Positions 17,257-25,509 of a stretch of 64,000 nucleotides of DNA are shown in pieces. The DNA comes from Brevibacillus choshinensis (lineage in GTDB: Bacteria; Bacillota; Bacilli; Brevibacillales; Brevibacillaceae), in assembly GCF_016811915.1 (NCBI RefSeq), contig NZ_CP069127.1:4312001-4376000 (forward strand). Direction: 5' to 3'. A model generated the notes under the pieces. The model searched no databases. It was not told where the DNA came from and was given only the letters and a program-made list of their open reading frames with translations. Position numbers and translations under genes: made by a program. Within the stretch, counting starts at the first letter, position 1, and each line of letters begins with the position of its first letter.

Positions 17257-18426
17257 TTAAACCGGAACGGTGGATGTAAATCGGGATAACAGGAATGGAC
17301 GAATGTCATGACTGGCTTCTCGGCCGCACACGATCTCTGCCATGATTTTTCCGGTGATGGGGCAAAGAGCCACTCCATCTCCCTCGTGTCCGGCAGCAAT
17401 ATACAGCCCCGGCCATTTCTCGATCGGCCCCAGAATGGGTTTGCCGTCAGGTGTATATGGGCGCAGACCAGAAAAAACACGCAATATTCGAACACTTCTT
17501 AGCGCGGGAAACACTCTCGCCGCACACTGGTTGATCGCCCTCGTCACTTCTACGCTCGTCCTGGTATCATACCCTGCAAATTCACGCGAGCCTCCGATAA
17601 GCAAGTTGCCGCTGTTCGTCTGGCCAAAGGAAAGTCCTACACCCGCCGCTGGGGAAGCCGTGCTTTCTTTTGATTTCGGAGTCATTTTGGCAGTGATGTA
17701 CGATCCGCCGAGGATGTTACAGGCGACAAAAGCAGGCAGCTGCTCCGACACGAGGATTTGCCCTTTTCGCGGCAGGATGGGGATGTCGAGATTCAGTGAT
17801 TTCAACAGGAGCGGAGTCCAGACACCCATCGCCATGACGACTGCATCGGCGTATATCTTTTCCCCCTCACACTCCACACCTACCACGCGATCCCGCTCTG
17901 TAAGGATCCTGCTCACTCGCTTCCCCAGACAGAGTGTGGCGCCGCGCCTTTGGGCCGCCCGCACCATCGAAAAGGATACGTGCAAGGGGTTCACCTCGGC
18001 ATCGTGGTCCCACCAGGTCGTGCCCAGAATATGATCCGCCAAGCCGGGCTGTCGCAGGCGTGCCTCGTCTCTCGAGAGCAGCTGAACATCCAGTCCCGCT
18101 TGCCGCTGCCGCGCCACCAGCTGATGGATCGCCTCCCGCTCCTCTTCTGTCTCAAACAGAATCATTCCGCCCCCTTCCCGATACTCCAGGTCTGCCTCCA
18201 GCTCTTCCTCGAGACCTTTGTACAGAGCAGCACTCTGCAGGGCCAGCTCAAGCAGAGGACCAGGCTTTTTGGATTGCATCATGATGGCCTTGTCACAAGC
18301 ACCCGAAGTACCTGAGGCAATGTCCTTTGCTTCGATCAAGGTAACGTCTGCCCCCTGTTTGGAAAGGTAGTAGGTCGTAGCTGCCCCGATCAGTCCTCCG
18401 CCGACGACGATCACTTTCTGCTTCAT
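17257..18426 (-). CDS. FAD-dependent D-amino-acid/glycine-oxidase-like subunit, HcnC-like
   Basis: The 389-residue product is a DAO-family flavoprotein: VIVVGGGLIGAATTYYLSKQGADVTLIEA at the N-terminus, the HVSFSMVRAAQRRGA segment in the middle, and GLRPYTPDGKPILGPI ... LYIAAGHEGDGVALCPITGK at the C-terminus. This subunit should bind and oxidise the substrate amine (glycine, D-proline or hydroxyproline, sarcosine or an opine are all possible). It is the first gene of the operon, 35 bp or so downstream of the predicted sigma-54 start site, with AGGAGG before the ATG. No proline racemase or opine-specific gene is nearby to settle the substrate. Confidence 0.88.
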   Translation of the reverse strand: MKQKVIVVGGGLIGAATTYYLSKQGADVTLIEAKDIASGTSGACDKAIMMQSKKPGPLLELALQSAALYKGLEEELEADLEYREGGGMILFETEEEREAIHQLVARQRQAGLDVQLLSRDEARLRQPGLADHILGTTWWDHDAEVNPLHVSFSMVRAAQRRGATLCLGKRVSRILTERDRVVGVECEGEKIYADAVVMAMGVWTPLLLKSLNLDIPILPRKGQILVSEQLPAFVACNILGGSYITAKMTPKSKESTASPAAGVGLSFGQTNSGNLLIGGSREFAGYDTRTSVEVTRAINQCAARVFPALRSVRILRVFSGLRPYTPDGKPILGPIEKWPGLYIAAGHEGDGVALCPITGKIMAEIVCGREASHDIRPFLLSRFTSTVPV

Positions 18427-18472
18427 TTCCGCTGCCTCCTGTTACCGTGATTAGCCGTAGTGAAGCCTATAC

Positions 18473-18489
18473 AGCAAATATGATGCCAA
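18473..18489 (-). promoter_or_regulatory. Sigma-54 (SigL) -24/-12 promoter
   Basis: The minus strand reads TTGGCATCATATTTGCT. The GG and GC pairs are separated by ten bases, and TGGCA and TTGCT are spaced exactly as in the consensus TGGCACG-N4-TTGCW. It lies 47 bp upstream of the first gene of the dehydrogenase operon. Confidence 0.88.
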
Positions 18490-18610
18490 CGAATGTCATT
18501 CATCCAGAGCGCCTCGGACTCGCAGGGAAAACGTGAGAAAATCCAGAAAACGATTCGAAAAAAACCAATGTCCCGAGCAAAAGTTACGAAATCAGGAGGA
18601 TCAGTCCCTG

Positions 18611-18719
18611 TTCTGTTTTTTAGAATATTCTACCGTTTAGAAATGTAGCGGAGACCGTTACTTCAGCGCGAGATGGAAGCTGAAGCTCGTCTCCCCCTTT
18701 TTCCTTCTAAAAAATAGAA
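18611..18719. promoter_or_regulatory. Three TTCTA-N5-TAGAA dyads (candidate enhancer sites)
   Basis: Three 15-bp inverted repeats share one layout: TTCTGTTTTTTAGAA (18611-18625), TTCTACCGTTTAGAA (18628-18642) and TTCTAAAAAATAGAA (18705-18719). The first has one mismatch. They lie about 125-230 bp upstream of the sigma-54 promoter, the usual distance for enhancer-binding proteins. A large hairpin-capable stretch (GGAGAC...GTCTCC around CTTCAGC...GCTGAAG, about 18650-18693) lies between the second and third. Confidence 0.78.
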
Positions 18720-18729
18720 CTTCTTTCCC

Positions 18730-19629
18730 TCAAGCACCCACCGTGACTTTCGCTTTCGGCTTCTCTTTCCTTCCTGTCAGAAACACCCCTCCGACGATGA
18801 AGACCATACCGACAAGCAGGTTCCATGTAATCTCCTCATTGAGTAGCGTATAGCCCCACACAAACGCGGTGATGGGAATCAGATACGTCACGAGCGAGGC
18901 GATTTCCGGTCCGCCTTTCTGCACGAGATAGTAATAGAGGATGTAGGCGACACCCGATCCGAATACGCCGAGTCCAATCAATGAGGCGACTGTACTGGCC
19001 GAAGCAAAGCCAGAGAAGGAAAAGGACTCTGTCATGAGTGCGAGCCCGCCGCTCCCGATCATGCTGCTAAGCAAGGTCCCAAACGTGATCTGATACATGG
19101 ACAGGTTACCAGGAAGCCGCTTGGACAGCTGACCACCGATCGCATAGGCGCAGGTCGCCCCCATCATGCAGACAAAACCGAGCAAATCGACAGACACCAG
19201 GGAGACGGGATTCACGTCGAGCAAAACAATAATTCCACAAAACGCAATCAGCATGCCGAGCCATTGCATCCGTCCTGAAACGGCCTTGAAAAAGAGCATG
19301 CCGATCGCCAGCGTCCACAGCGGAGTGGTCGCATTGAGAACGGAAGCCATCGTGCTCGTCAATCTCGTTTCGCTGAATGCGATGAGGGACCACGGGATCG
19401 CCGTGTTGATCAAAGCCATGATGATCATGGGAACCCAGGAAATATGCCTGAACCCGATCGGCTTCTTCAGACTGAGCATGACCAACGTGATGGTGATCAA
19501 GCCGAGTGCAGACCGCATAAATGCGATGGTCCAAGGTCCGAAATCATGGAGTAAGATCTTGAGAAAGAAAAATGATCCGCCCCAGATCAGACTGAGCAGC
19601 GTGAGTACCAGAAACAACGATCGAGACAC
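18730..19629 (-). CDS. EamA/DMT-family transporter
   Basis: The 299-residue membrane protein has ten hydrophobic helices in two EamA repeats (LFLVLTLLSLIWGGSFFFLKILL in the first, LLGFVCMMGATCAYAIGGQLSK in the second). It is probably a drug/metabolite exporter of unknown substrate. I prefer the GTG at 19629, six bases after GGAAGGG, over the ATG at 19656, which has no properly spaced ribosome-binding site. It is a single gene. Confidence 0.85.
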   Translation of the reverse strand: MSRSLFLVLTLLSLIWGGSFFFLKILLHDFGPWTIAFMRSALGLITITLVMLSLKKPIGFRHISWVPMIIMALINTAIPWSLIAFSETRLTSTMASVLNATTPLWTLAIGMLFFKAVSGRMQWLGMLIAFCGIIVLLDVNPVSLVSVDLLGFVCMMGATCAYAIGGQLSKRLPGNLSMYQITFGTLLSSMIGSGGLALMTESFSFSGFASASTVASLIGLGVFGSGVAYILYYYLVQKGGPEIASLVTYLIPITAFVWGYTLLNEEITWNLLVGMVFIVGGVFLTGRKEKPKAKVTVGA

Positions 19630-19733
19630 GTAAATCCCTTCCTTCTTCGTTTTCATCCTTTTGCCGCACGTTCATGCCTGTATTCTAACAGGGCTTTGAT
19701 TCTTCCACCATCGAAGTTTGCCTGCCAAATAAA

Positions 19734-19756
19734 AAAAGACGCACAGGGCGTCTTTT
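19734..19756 (-). terminator. Terminator of MFS gene
   Basis: The stem AAAAGACGC / GCGTCTTTT has a 5-base loop and A/T runs. It overlaps the last codons of the MFS gene (minus) by two bases. Confidence 0.75.
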
Positions 19757-21002
19757 ACTTTTCGATGGTGGTGGCAACCACCCGTCGTTTGTGATTCTGA
19801 AAGGAGCTGTGCAAAACGAAAAAGGCAACGGAGGTGAGCGATAGGCCAGCCATGATGTAGAGCAGCCCTTGCGCCTCAAACGTCTGGAAAATAAAAGCCC
19901 CAAGCAATGGCCCGAGCATGCGGCCCGCGGAGCCGGTGCCGGATACCAGCCCTTGGATAAAGCCTTCCTGTCCTGCCGGGGTAAACTCAGCGGCTACCGT
20001 AGGAACGGCTGGCCAGACGAGCATCTCCCCGATCGTCATGACAAACATCGCGATGAAAAACCCAGCGTACGCAGTTGTTTGAGACAAGATCAGCATCGAT
20101 AAGGCAAAAACATAGGTGCCGAGCAGCATCTGCGCCTTCAGCGTCCGGGCAAAGTGCTTGATGACCCACGAAATGAGCGGCTGGCCAAACAAGATCAAAG
20201 CTCCATTGAGTGTCCAGAGCAAGCTGTACTGACGCAGGGAAATGCCTAGAGACTGCATGTAGGTCGACAGTACCGTCGTCCATTGGACATAGACGATCCA
20301 GCTGATCAAGAGTCCCGCACACAAGAGCACCAGTGCGCCCCAGATCACTTTTTTCGGTGAAGCAGGCGAGAGCGTCGCATTCTGGGCGGATGCTTCCGTC
20401 TGAGCTGTTCGTGCAGCTGGAGCCTGCTCAATCGCTTTCAAGTGGCGCGGCAAAATGAGCACGAACATCGCGAACACGACGACCTGGGCTATGGCGTTTC
20501 CAAAAAACGTCCAGGAAAACGAGACGCTTGCCAAGATGCCTCCAAGCGCAGAGCCTGCTGCTACCCCCGCGTTCAGTGCCACGTAAATGAGATTGATGGC
20601 TCGGCGGCCGCCTTCTGGCCACATGACGACAGCGAGCGCATTCATGACCGGAGACAGGGTTCCGTAAAACAGTCCGTTGAGCAGCAGGAGAATCGTGTAC
20701 ACCGTGAAGTCCGTTGTAAAACCGAGACAAACCGAAATGACGATGATGCCCAATGACGAAAAAATGATGGTCTTCATTTTGCCCCAGCGGTCGAACAGCA
20801 TCCCGCCAGCCAAGCTTCCGATGAGGAAAGCTCCCTGGTTAAGCAACAGTAAAAAGCCAGCAACGGTCAGCGGCTTTCCCAAATAGTCGTGAATATAGAT
20901 GGTGACGAGCGGCCAAATACAAGCCATGCCGGTAGAAAAAATGATGGCAGCAACCGCCAAAAGACGAATGCTGCTCGGATAGGATTTCCATGTCTGTCCC
21001 AT
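19755..21002 (-). CDS. MFS transporter
   Basis: The 415-residue protein has 12 predicted helices with the MFS inter-helix motif GGMLFDRWGKMKTI after helix 2 and a cytoplasmic central loop (about 190-215). YdeG/MdtH-like drug exporters look alike, but the substrate is open. It starts three bases after the moaC stop, with GGAGAG inside the end of moaC, so it is cotranscribed with moaC. Confidence 0.85.
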   Translation of the reverse strand: MGQTWKSYPSSIRLLAVAAIIFSTGMACIWPLVTIYIHDYLGKPLTVAGFLLLLNQGAFLIGSLAGGMLFDRWGKMKTIIFSSLGIIVISVCLGFTTDFTVYTILLLLNGLFYGTLSPVMNALAVVMWPEGGRRAINLIYVALNAGVAAGSALGGILASVSFSWTFFGNAIAQVVVFAMFVLILPRHLKAIEQAPAARTAQTEASAQNATLSPASPKKVIWGALVLLCAGLLISWIVYVQWTTVLSTYMQSLGISLRQYSLLWTLNGALILFGQPLISWVIKHFARTLKAQMLLGTYVFALSMLILSQTTAYAGFFIAMFVMTIGEMLVWPAVPTVAAEFTPAGQEGFIQGLVSGTGSAGRMLGPLLGAFIFQTFEAQGLLYIMAGLSLTSVAFFVLHSSFQNHKRRVVATTIEK

Positions 21003-21005
21003 TGG

Positions 21006-21488
21006 TTAGTTCTCTCCCCGCCGGAAGTCCCCACTTTTTCCGCCTGTTTTCAGGAGCAGGCTGGTCGGACCGATGACCATTTCCTTGTCCATCGCCTTGC
21101 ACATGTCGTATACGGTCAGCGCAGCGACACTCACCGCCGTCAACGCCTCCATCTCTACCCCCGTTTTACCTGTCGTTTTGACAGCCGCTTCGAGCTCGAG
21201 CGTCACATCATCGGCAAAGGTAAAGCGAATATCGATTCCCGTCAGCGGCAACGGATGACACATCGGAATGATGTCCCACGTTTTTTTGGCAGCCATCACA
21301 CCAGCTACCTGAGCAACAGCCAGCACATCCCCTTTCTCCACTCGCCCTTCGCGGATGCGAGTCAATGTTTCCGGCTTCATGATGATTTTGCTGTGGGCTA
21401 CGGCTTCACGTTTGGTGATGTCTTTTTCCGATACGTCTACCATGCGGGCGCGGTTTTGTTCATTAAAGTGAGTCAACTGGTCGCTCAT
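21006..21488 (-). CDS. moaC: Cyclic pyranopterin monophosphate synthase MoaC
   Basis: The 160-residue protein carries the MoaC signatures [30 protein letters not shown] and [28 protein letters not shown]. It converts the MoaA product into cyclic pyranopterin monophosphate, the first stable intermediate of molybdenum cofactor synthesis. The start is the ATG at 21488 with GGAGG seven bases upstream; a longer frame to 21542 lacks a site. Other Mo-cofactor genes lie 1.2 kb away on the opposite strand. Confidence 0.96.
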   Translation of the reverse strand: MSDQLTHFNEQNRARMVDVSEKDITKREAVAHSKIIMKPETLTRIREGRVEKGDVLAVAQVAGVMAAKKTWDIIPMCHPLPLTGIDIRFTFADDVTLELEAAVKTTGKTGVEMEALTAVSVAALTVYDMCKAMDKEMVIGPTSLLLKTGGKSGDFRRGEN

Positions 21489-21629
21489 GCTAGGCCTCCA
21501 AAAATAAGCGAAAATACGGATGAATGCCGATTTTCGCTCCATTCGATCGATATGATCCTCTATCCTCTACCTTACTCTGGCTCCCGTATAAAATCAATCA
21601 GAATGTAAAGGGCCTAAACGTCCAATTCG

Positions 21630-22430
21630 TTACCATCCTGCCAGCTCGGAGATCAGCAAACCCTTCCTCGTGAGAATGCACTCTTTAGGGGAGGGAAATC
21701 CCTTCGTTGTGCGAATGCGGCGATCGTCAAATGAAAAACAGTAGGTCTTGGCAAAATTCCCATGCAGCGCGAAATGCACGAGCCTCTCCTCTGGAAGGAC
21801 CACCAAGGAAAGCTGAGTAGGAAAATCGCCACCCTGCTGGACCGCATCCTTCAATATCGAAAAAGAGGTCTCCACATCCAGCTCCTCCTGCAGCGAAGCC
21901 AATCTCTCGGAAACGATCCGGTAGCGATCTGCCCCGGGTGCATCGCTCATGGGACTGTCTTTTTCTTTTGCGTCGGACAGCGAAAAGTTCGTCAAGACCA
22001 AAGTCTGTCGGTCACTCGGTGTGATGTCGATCACCTGCTTGCCTGGCTGTACGATGCAGGCCACATCGGTGCCCGCAACGAGACTCTGGACACTGTGTCC
22101 CGGCACGTTCACAATCACATGGTCGTTTACAAAGGAAATTACTTCCGCAGGAGCAAGCTTCTCGCCCATCACATCCTCAAAGAGCCTCATGATATGGACG
22201 CAATCTTTTCCTCGGCGGTACGCTCCCGCTGCATTGGCTTCTACCATATGCAGATTCATGAACGTGCCTTTTCGGTTGATGCCGAATGCCGGCAGGAACT
22301 GTCCTTGCTCCTCCTGCATCACGAGGAGCTGGCTGTCCTTTTGATAGACCAGCTTGATGGGATGGGCCGAAATGTCAAAATTCATTCCGATCCACGTGCG
22401 ATCCCCTTTCACCACAAAGCTTGTACACAT
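21630..22430 (-). CDS. Cys-2 linear-amide hydrolase-like protein (choloylglycine hydrolase/penicillin V acylase superfamily)
   Basis: The 266-residue product begins MCTSF and has the spaced block WIGMNFD. This matches Ntn hydrolases in which Cys-2 becomes the N-terminal nucleophile after removal of Met. FGINRKGTFMNLHMVE and LTNFSLSD are compatible with the family core. Members cleave bile salts, penicillin V or N-acyl homoserine lactones. No signal peptide is present, so it would act in the cytoplasm. It is shorter than typical bile-salt hydrolases (about 320). It is not in an operon. Confidence 0.72.
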   Translation of the reverse strand: MCTSFVVKGDRTWIGMNFDISAHPIKLVYQKDSQLLVMQEEQGQFLPAFGINRKGTFMNLHMVEANAAGAYRRGKDCVHIMRLFEDVMGEKLAPAEVISFVNDHVIVNVPGHSVQSLVAGTDVACIVQPGKQVIDITPSDRQTLVLTNFSLSDAKEKDSPMSDAPGADRYRIVSERLASLQEELDVETSFSILKDAVQQGGDFPTQLSLVVLPEERLVHFALHGNFAKTYCFSFDDRRIRTTKGFPSPKECILTRKGLLISELAGW

Positions 22431-22652
22431 CCCCGAATGCCCCTTCCTGCCGCTGTCTTGTGCTCTTTTCTCTTACCATACCACAGATGGAAAACTTTTG
22501 AAATTCGCACACTACGCGGCCATTTGAAGATTCAGGCACAGAACCTTCGAAGGCCCTTAAAGGCCCTCCGATCATTGGCAGCCCGCCGTTATTGTGATAT
22601 CGTCAAGCCATAGAGAAACAATTATTTTCAACGGGAAATGAGGAATTGATGG

Positions 22653-23357
22653 ATGACTGTTACGATCTTGCTGTTTGCCGGCCTGGCCGAGCGAGCCAAT
22701 GAACGTGAAATTAGGTTGACCCTGCCTGAACAAGCGAGCGTTCGTGATCTGCTGGAGGCTGTCGCCGAGCAGCACCCTGTACTCGCTCCCCTGCTTGGCA
22801 GTTGCTTTGTTTCGATCAATCACGAATACGCAGCTTCGGATCGCATCATCGGGAAGGATGACGAAATCGCCCTCCTGCCTCCAGTCAGCGGCGGGGAAGA
22901 CGCTCGCTTTTCCATCACCGACGAGCCCTTGAGTGCAGACAAGCTGGTTCGCATGGTCAGCAATCCCCATGCTGGCGCCGTGCTTACTTTTGTCGGCACC
23001 GTACGTGAATTCACACATGGCCAACGAACCGTGTACCTCTCGTATGAAGCATACGCGCCCATGGCCGTCGAAAAGATGAAGCAGATCGCCGCAGAAATCG
23101 AGGAGCGCTGGCCAGGCGCACAAGTCGCCATGCAGCACCGCATTGGGGATCTGCAAGTCGAGGAAATCGCCGTCGTCGTAGCTGTGGCTACCGCTCATCG
23201 CAACGAATCCTTCGAGGCTGGCCGCTACGCAATCGAGCGCCTCAAGCAAATCGTCCCGATCTGGAAAAAAGAGATGTGGGAAGACGGCAGTGAGTGGAAA
23301 GGCCACCAGCAGGGACCCTGGAATCCTCTCTCGATGTACGAAGAAGGAGGGAAATAA
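22653..23357 (+). CDS. MoaD-MoaE fusion: molybdopterin synthase
   Basis: The 234-residue protein joins both molybdopterin synthase subunits. Residues 1-81 are MoaD (ubiquitin-like, ending in PPVSGG, whose last Gly should carry the thiocarboxylate). Residues 82-234 are MoaE (AGAVLTFVGTVREFTHG, YEAYAPMA, AVATAHRNESFEAGRYAIERLK, WKKEMWEDGSEW). A free C-terminal Gly-Gly is needed for sulfur loading, so the chain must be cut after Gly-81, as has been reported for fused MoaX in mycobacteria. GAGG lies nine bases before the ATG. moeB follows with no gap. Confidence 0.92.
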   Translation: MTVTILLFAGLAERANEREIRLTLPEQASVRDLLEAVAEQHPVLAPLLGSCFVSINHEYAASDRIIGKDDEIALLPPVSGGEDARFSITDEPLSADKLVRMVSNPHAGAVLTFVGTVREFTHGQRTVYLSYEAYAPMAVEKMKQIAAEIEERWPGAQVAMQHRIGDLQVEEIAVVVAVATAHRNESFEAGRYAIERLKQIVPIWKKEMWEDGSEWKGHQQGPWNPLSMYEEGGK

Positions 23358-24386
23358 ATGGTGGATACCCGCTATTCCCGCCAGATCCTGTTTGGTCCGA
23401 TCGGTCGCAGCGGACAGGAGAAGCTCGGACAAAGCCGCGTTGCCATCGTCGGGATGGGAGCCCTCGGCACCGTTCTCTCCAACCACATGGTTCGTGCAGG
23501 AGTAGGCTTTGTCCGTCTGATCGACCGCGATTTTGTGGAACCGAGCAATCTGCAGCGCCAGATGCTGTACGACGAGTCGGACGCAGCCGAGCATTTGCCA
23601 AAAGCGATCGCAGCGCATGCCAAACTGTCCCGGATCAACTCTCAGGTCACCATCGAGCCCATCGTGGCCGACCTGACAGCGTATAATGCCGAGGAGCTGC
23701 TGGCTGAAGTGGATCTGGTGCTCGACGCGACAGACAACTTCCAGGTGCGTTATCTGGTCAATGACGTCTGCGTCAAACACGGCATCCCTTGGGTGTACGG
23801 CGGAGCTGTCAGTGCGACAGGCACCTTTACCGCGATTCGTCCCGGCGAAACTCCGTGCTTGCGCTGCCTGTTTCCGGAAGCACCCAATCCGGGTGAAATG
23901 GCAACCTGCGATACGGCGGGCGTCATCGGTCCGATCATCCATATCGTCGCTTCCTATCAAGCTACGGAGGCGTTCAAGATCCTCGTGGGTGCGACGGACG
24001 CGCTCAACCCGAATCTGGAGCATTTCGAAATCTGGAGCAACCGCCACCAACAGATCAAGGTCATAAACGGGCGCCGCTCTGACTGCCCATGCTGCGGTCA
24101 GCGTGATTTCGCCTTCCTGCATCCTGACTCACAGGACGGACAAGCCGTATCTTTGTGCGGGCGGGATACCGTGCAGATTTCTCCGGCTGCCGCTATGTCG
24201 CTCGATCTGGACAGCCTCGCTGAAAGGCTCGCTCTGCTCGGCCAGGTAGAACGCAACAAGTTTCTCTTGCGCTTCCGCGTCGATCCGCATACACTGGTCG
24301 TTTTCCCGGATGGACGAGTACTGGTGCAGGGGACGGACGATATCACCCAAGCTCGGACCCTACATGCCAAATACATCGGAGCATAG
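23358..24386 (+). CDS. moeB: MoeB/ThiF-family adenylyltransferase
   Basis: The 342-residue E1-like enzyme has the ATP-binding VGMGALG (31-37), DRDFVEPSNLQRQ (57-68), DATDN (123-127), Zn-binding Cys pairs 167/170 and 243/246, and the catalytic Cys-184 in MATCDTAG. It should adenylate the C-terminal glycine of MoaD. About 90 extra residues after the second Cys pair are longer than plain MoeB and contain no CxxxxxR rhodanese loop. The ATG directly follows the moaDE stop, with AGGAGG inside that gene. Confidence 0.92.
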   Translation: MVDTRYSRQILFGPIGRSGQEKLGQSRVAIVGMGALGTVLSNHMVRAGVGFVRLIDRDFVEPSNLQRQMLYDESDAAEHLPKAIAAHAKLSRINSQVTIEPIVADLTAYNAEELLAEVDLVLDATDNFQVRYLVNDVCVKHGIPWVYGGAVSATGTFTAIRPGETPCLRCLFPEAPNPGEMATCDTAGVIGPIIHIVASYQATEAFKILVGATDALNPNLEHFEIWSNRHQQIKVINGRRSDCPCCGQRDFAFLHPDSQDGQAVSLCGRDTVQISPAAAMSLDLDSLAERLALLGQVERNKFLLRFRVDPHTLVVFPDGRVLVQGTDDITQARTLHAKYIGA

Positions 24387-24393
24387 CCTGTAT

Positions 24394-24427
24394 AAAAAAG
24401 GGCGATCTCATGTCGAGGTCGCCTTTT
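24394..24427. terminator. Bidirectional terminator
   Basis: An AAAAGGGCGATCTC / GAGGTCGCCTTTT hairpin lies between convergent moeB and the histidine kinase gene. Confidence 0.7.
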
Positions 24428-24438
24428 CCTTGCTCTTT

Positions 24439-25509
24439 TCACGCTGCGCCTGTGCCGCCTGCTTTTGGCAAAACGACCGTAAACGTCGTCCCCGCCCCCA
24501 GCTCGCTTTGCACAGAGATCGTCCCATGGTGCATGTCGATGATTTTCTTCACGATCGACAGTCCCAAACCGCTGCCTCCGCCGGTGCGATTGCGCGATTT
24601 GTCCGCCTTGAAAAAACGCTCGAACACGCGCTCCTGATCCTCCCGGGAGATCCCGATTCCGGTATCGATCACCCGCACAATCACCTCTCGCTCCATAGTC
24701 TGCAGCTGGATCTGCAGCCTTCCCCCGTTCGGCGTAAACTTGATGCTGTTGCTGATCAGATTGTTCCATACCTGACTGAGCATCTCTTCATCCGCCACGA
24801 TTTCCACCTTGTCCAGCGCGATATCCAGCTCCAGCTCTTTTTCCATCCACTGCGGCTCACAGGCCAGGATGATGCGCCTCAGCTGCTGGTCCAGATGGTA
24901 CAATCGGGGCTCGACAGGATGGTGTTTTCCCTCCAGTGAAGTGAGCTTGAGCAGGTTTTCACTGATTTTGGACAAGCGCGCACTCTCCGTTTCGATGATC
25001 TCCAGATAGTGCATTCGCTCCTCTCGCGTGAGGCGCTCGTTTTGCAGGGCTCTGGCAAACCCGCTGATGGATGTCAAAGGAGACTGGATTTCATGCGAGA
25101 CATTGGAGATAAACTCCTGACGCAGCTGCTCCATCTGGCTGAGCTGCTCTGCCATGTGATTGATCCCATCCACCAGCTCCCCCCAATGATGATCGATTTT
25201 CACGTCGAGATTGACACTGAAATCCCCTTTTGAAATCCTGCGCAGGGCATCGATGAGCATGCGAAAGAGTTCCATGTGACGTCTGGGAAAAAGCCGGGAG
25301 ATCAGAAACATGGTTAGCATGAAGATGATAAAGCCGAGAAGGCCGCTCGCCACTCCTCTGGTGAACTCTGACGCCTGCGGCCACATTTTGGGAAACAGGG
25401 AATGGGTGAGTCCGTACGCTGCCGACCAACTGGCTACGAGGACGATCAAAAGGCCGAGGATGGCGAGCAGCTTGAAACCAATATGCTTTCTCCGGCGCGG
25501 CTCGCTCAT
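24439..25509 (-). CDS. Sensor histidine kinase
   Basis: The 356-residue kinase has two membrane helices (about 12-32 and 50-70) with only a short outside loop, then HAMP, an H-box (FISNVSHEIQSPLTSISGFARAL) and an ATPase domain with N, G1 and G2 boxes (NNLISNSIKFTP; VIDTGIGISREDQERVFERFF; GGSGLGLSIVKKI). With so little extracellular sequence it probably senses at or in the membrane. Its start overlaps the response-regulator stop (ATGA). It ends an operon with two export pumps. Confidence 0.92.
   Translation of the reverse strand: MSEPRRRKHIGFKLLAILGLLIVLVASWSAAYGLTHSLFPKMWPQASEFTRGVASGLLGFIIFMLTMFLISRLFPRRHMELFRMLIDALRRISKGDFSVNLDVKIDHHWGELVDGINHMAEQLSQMEQLRQEFISNVSHEIQSPLTSISGFARALQNERLTREERMHYLEIIETESARLSKISENLLKLTSLEGKHHPVEPRLYHLDQQLRRIILACEPQWMEKELELDIALDKVEIVADEEMLSQVWNNLISNSIKFTPNGGRLQIQLQTMEREVIVRVIDTGIGISREDQERVFERFFKADKSRNRTGGGSGLGLSIVKKIIDMHHGTISVQSELGAGTTFTVVLPKAGGTGAA

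Noticed and set aside
17258..17495. Upstream extension of the [2Fe-2S] subunit frame
   Set aside because: It overlaps the FAD oxidase gene out of frame and lacks a ribosome-binding site; the ATG at 17240 fits the family.
22431..22652. Possible molybdenum-cofactor riboswitch before the MoaD-MoaE fusion
   Set aside because: The region has short GC-rich hairpins (GGCC...GGCC) but I could not match the conserved Moco RNA elements; a covariance search would decide.
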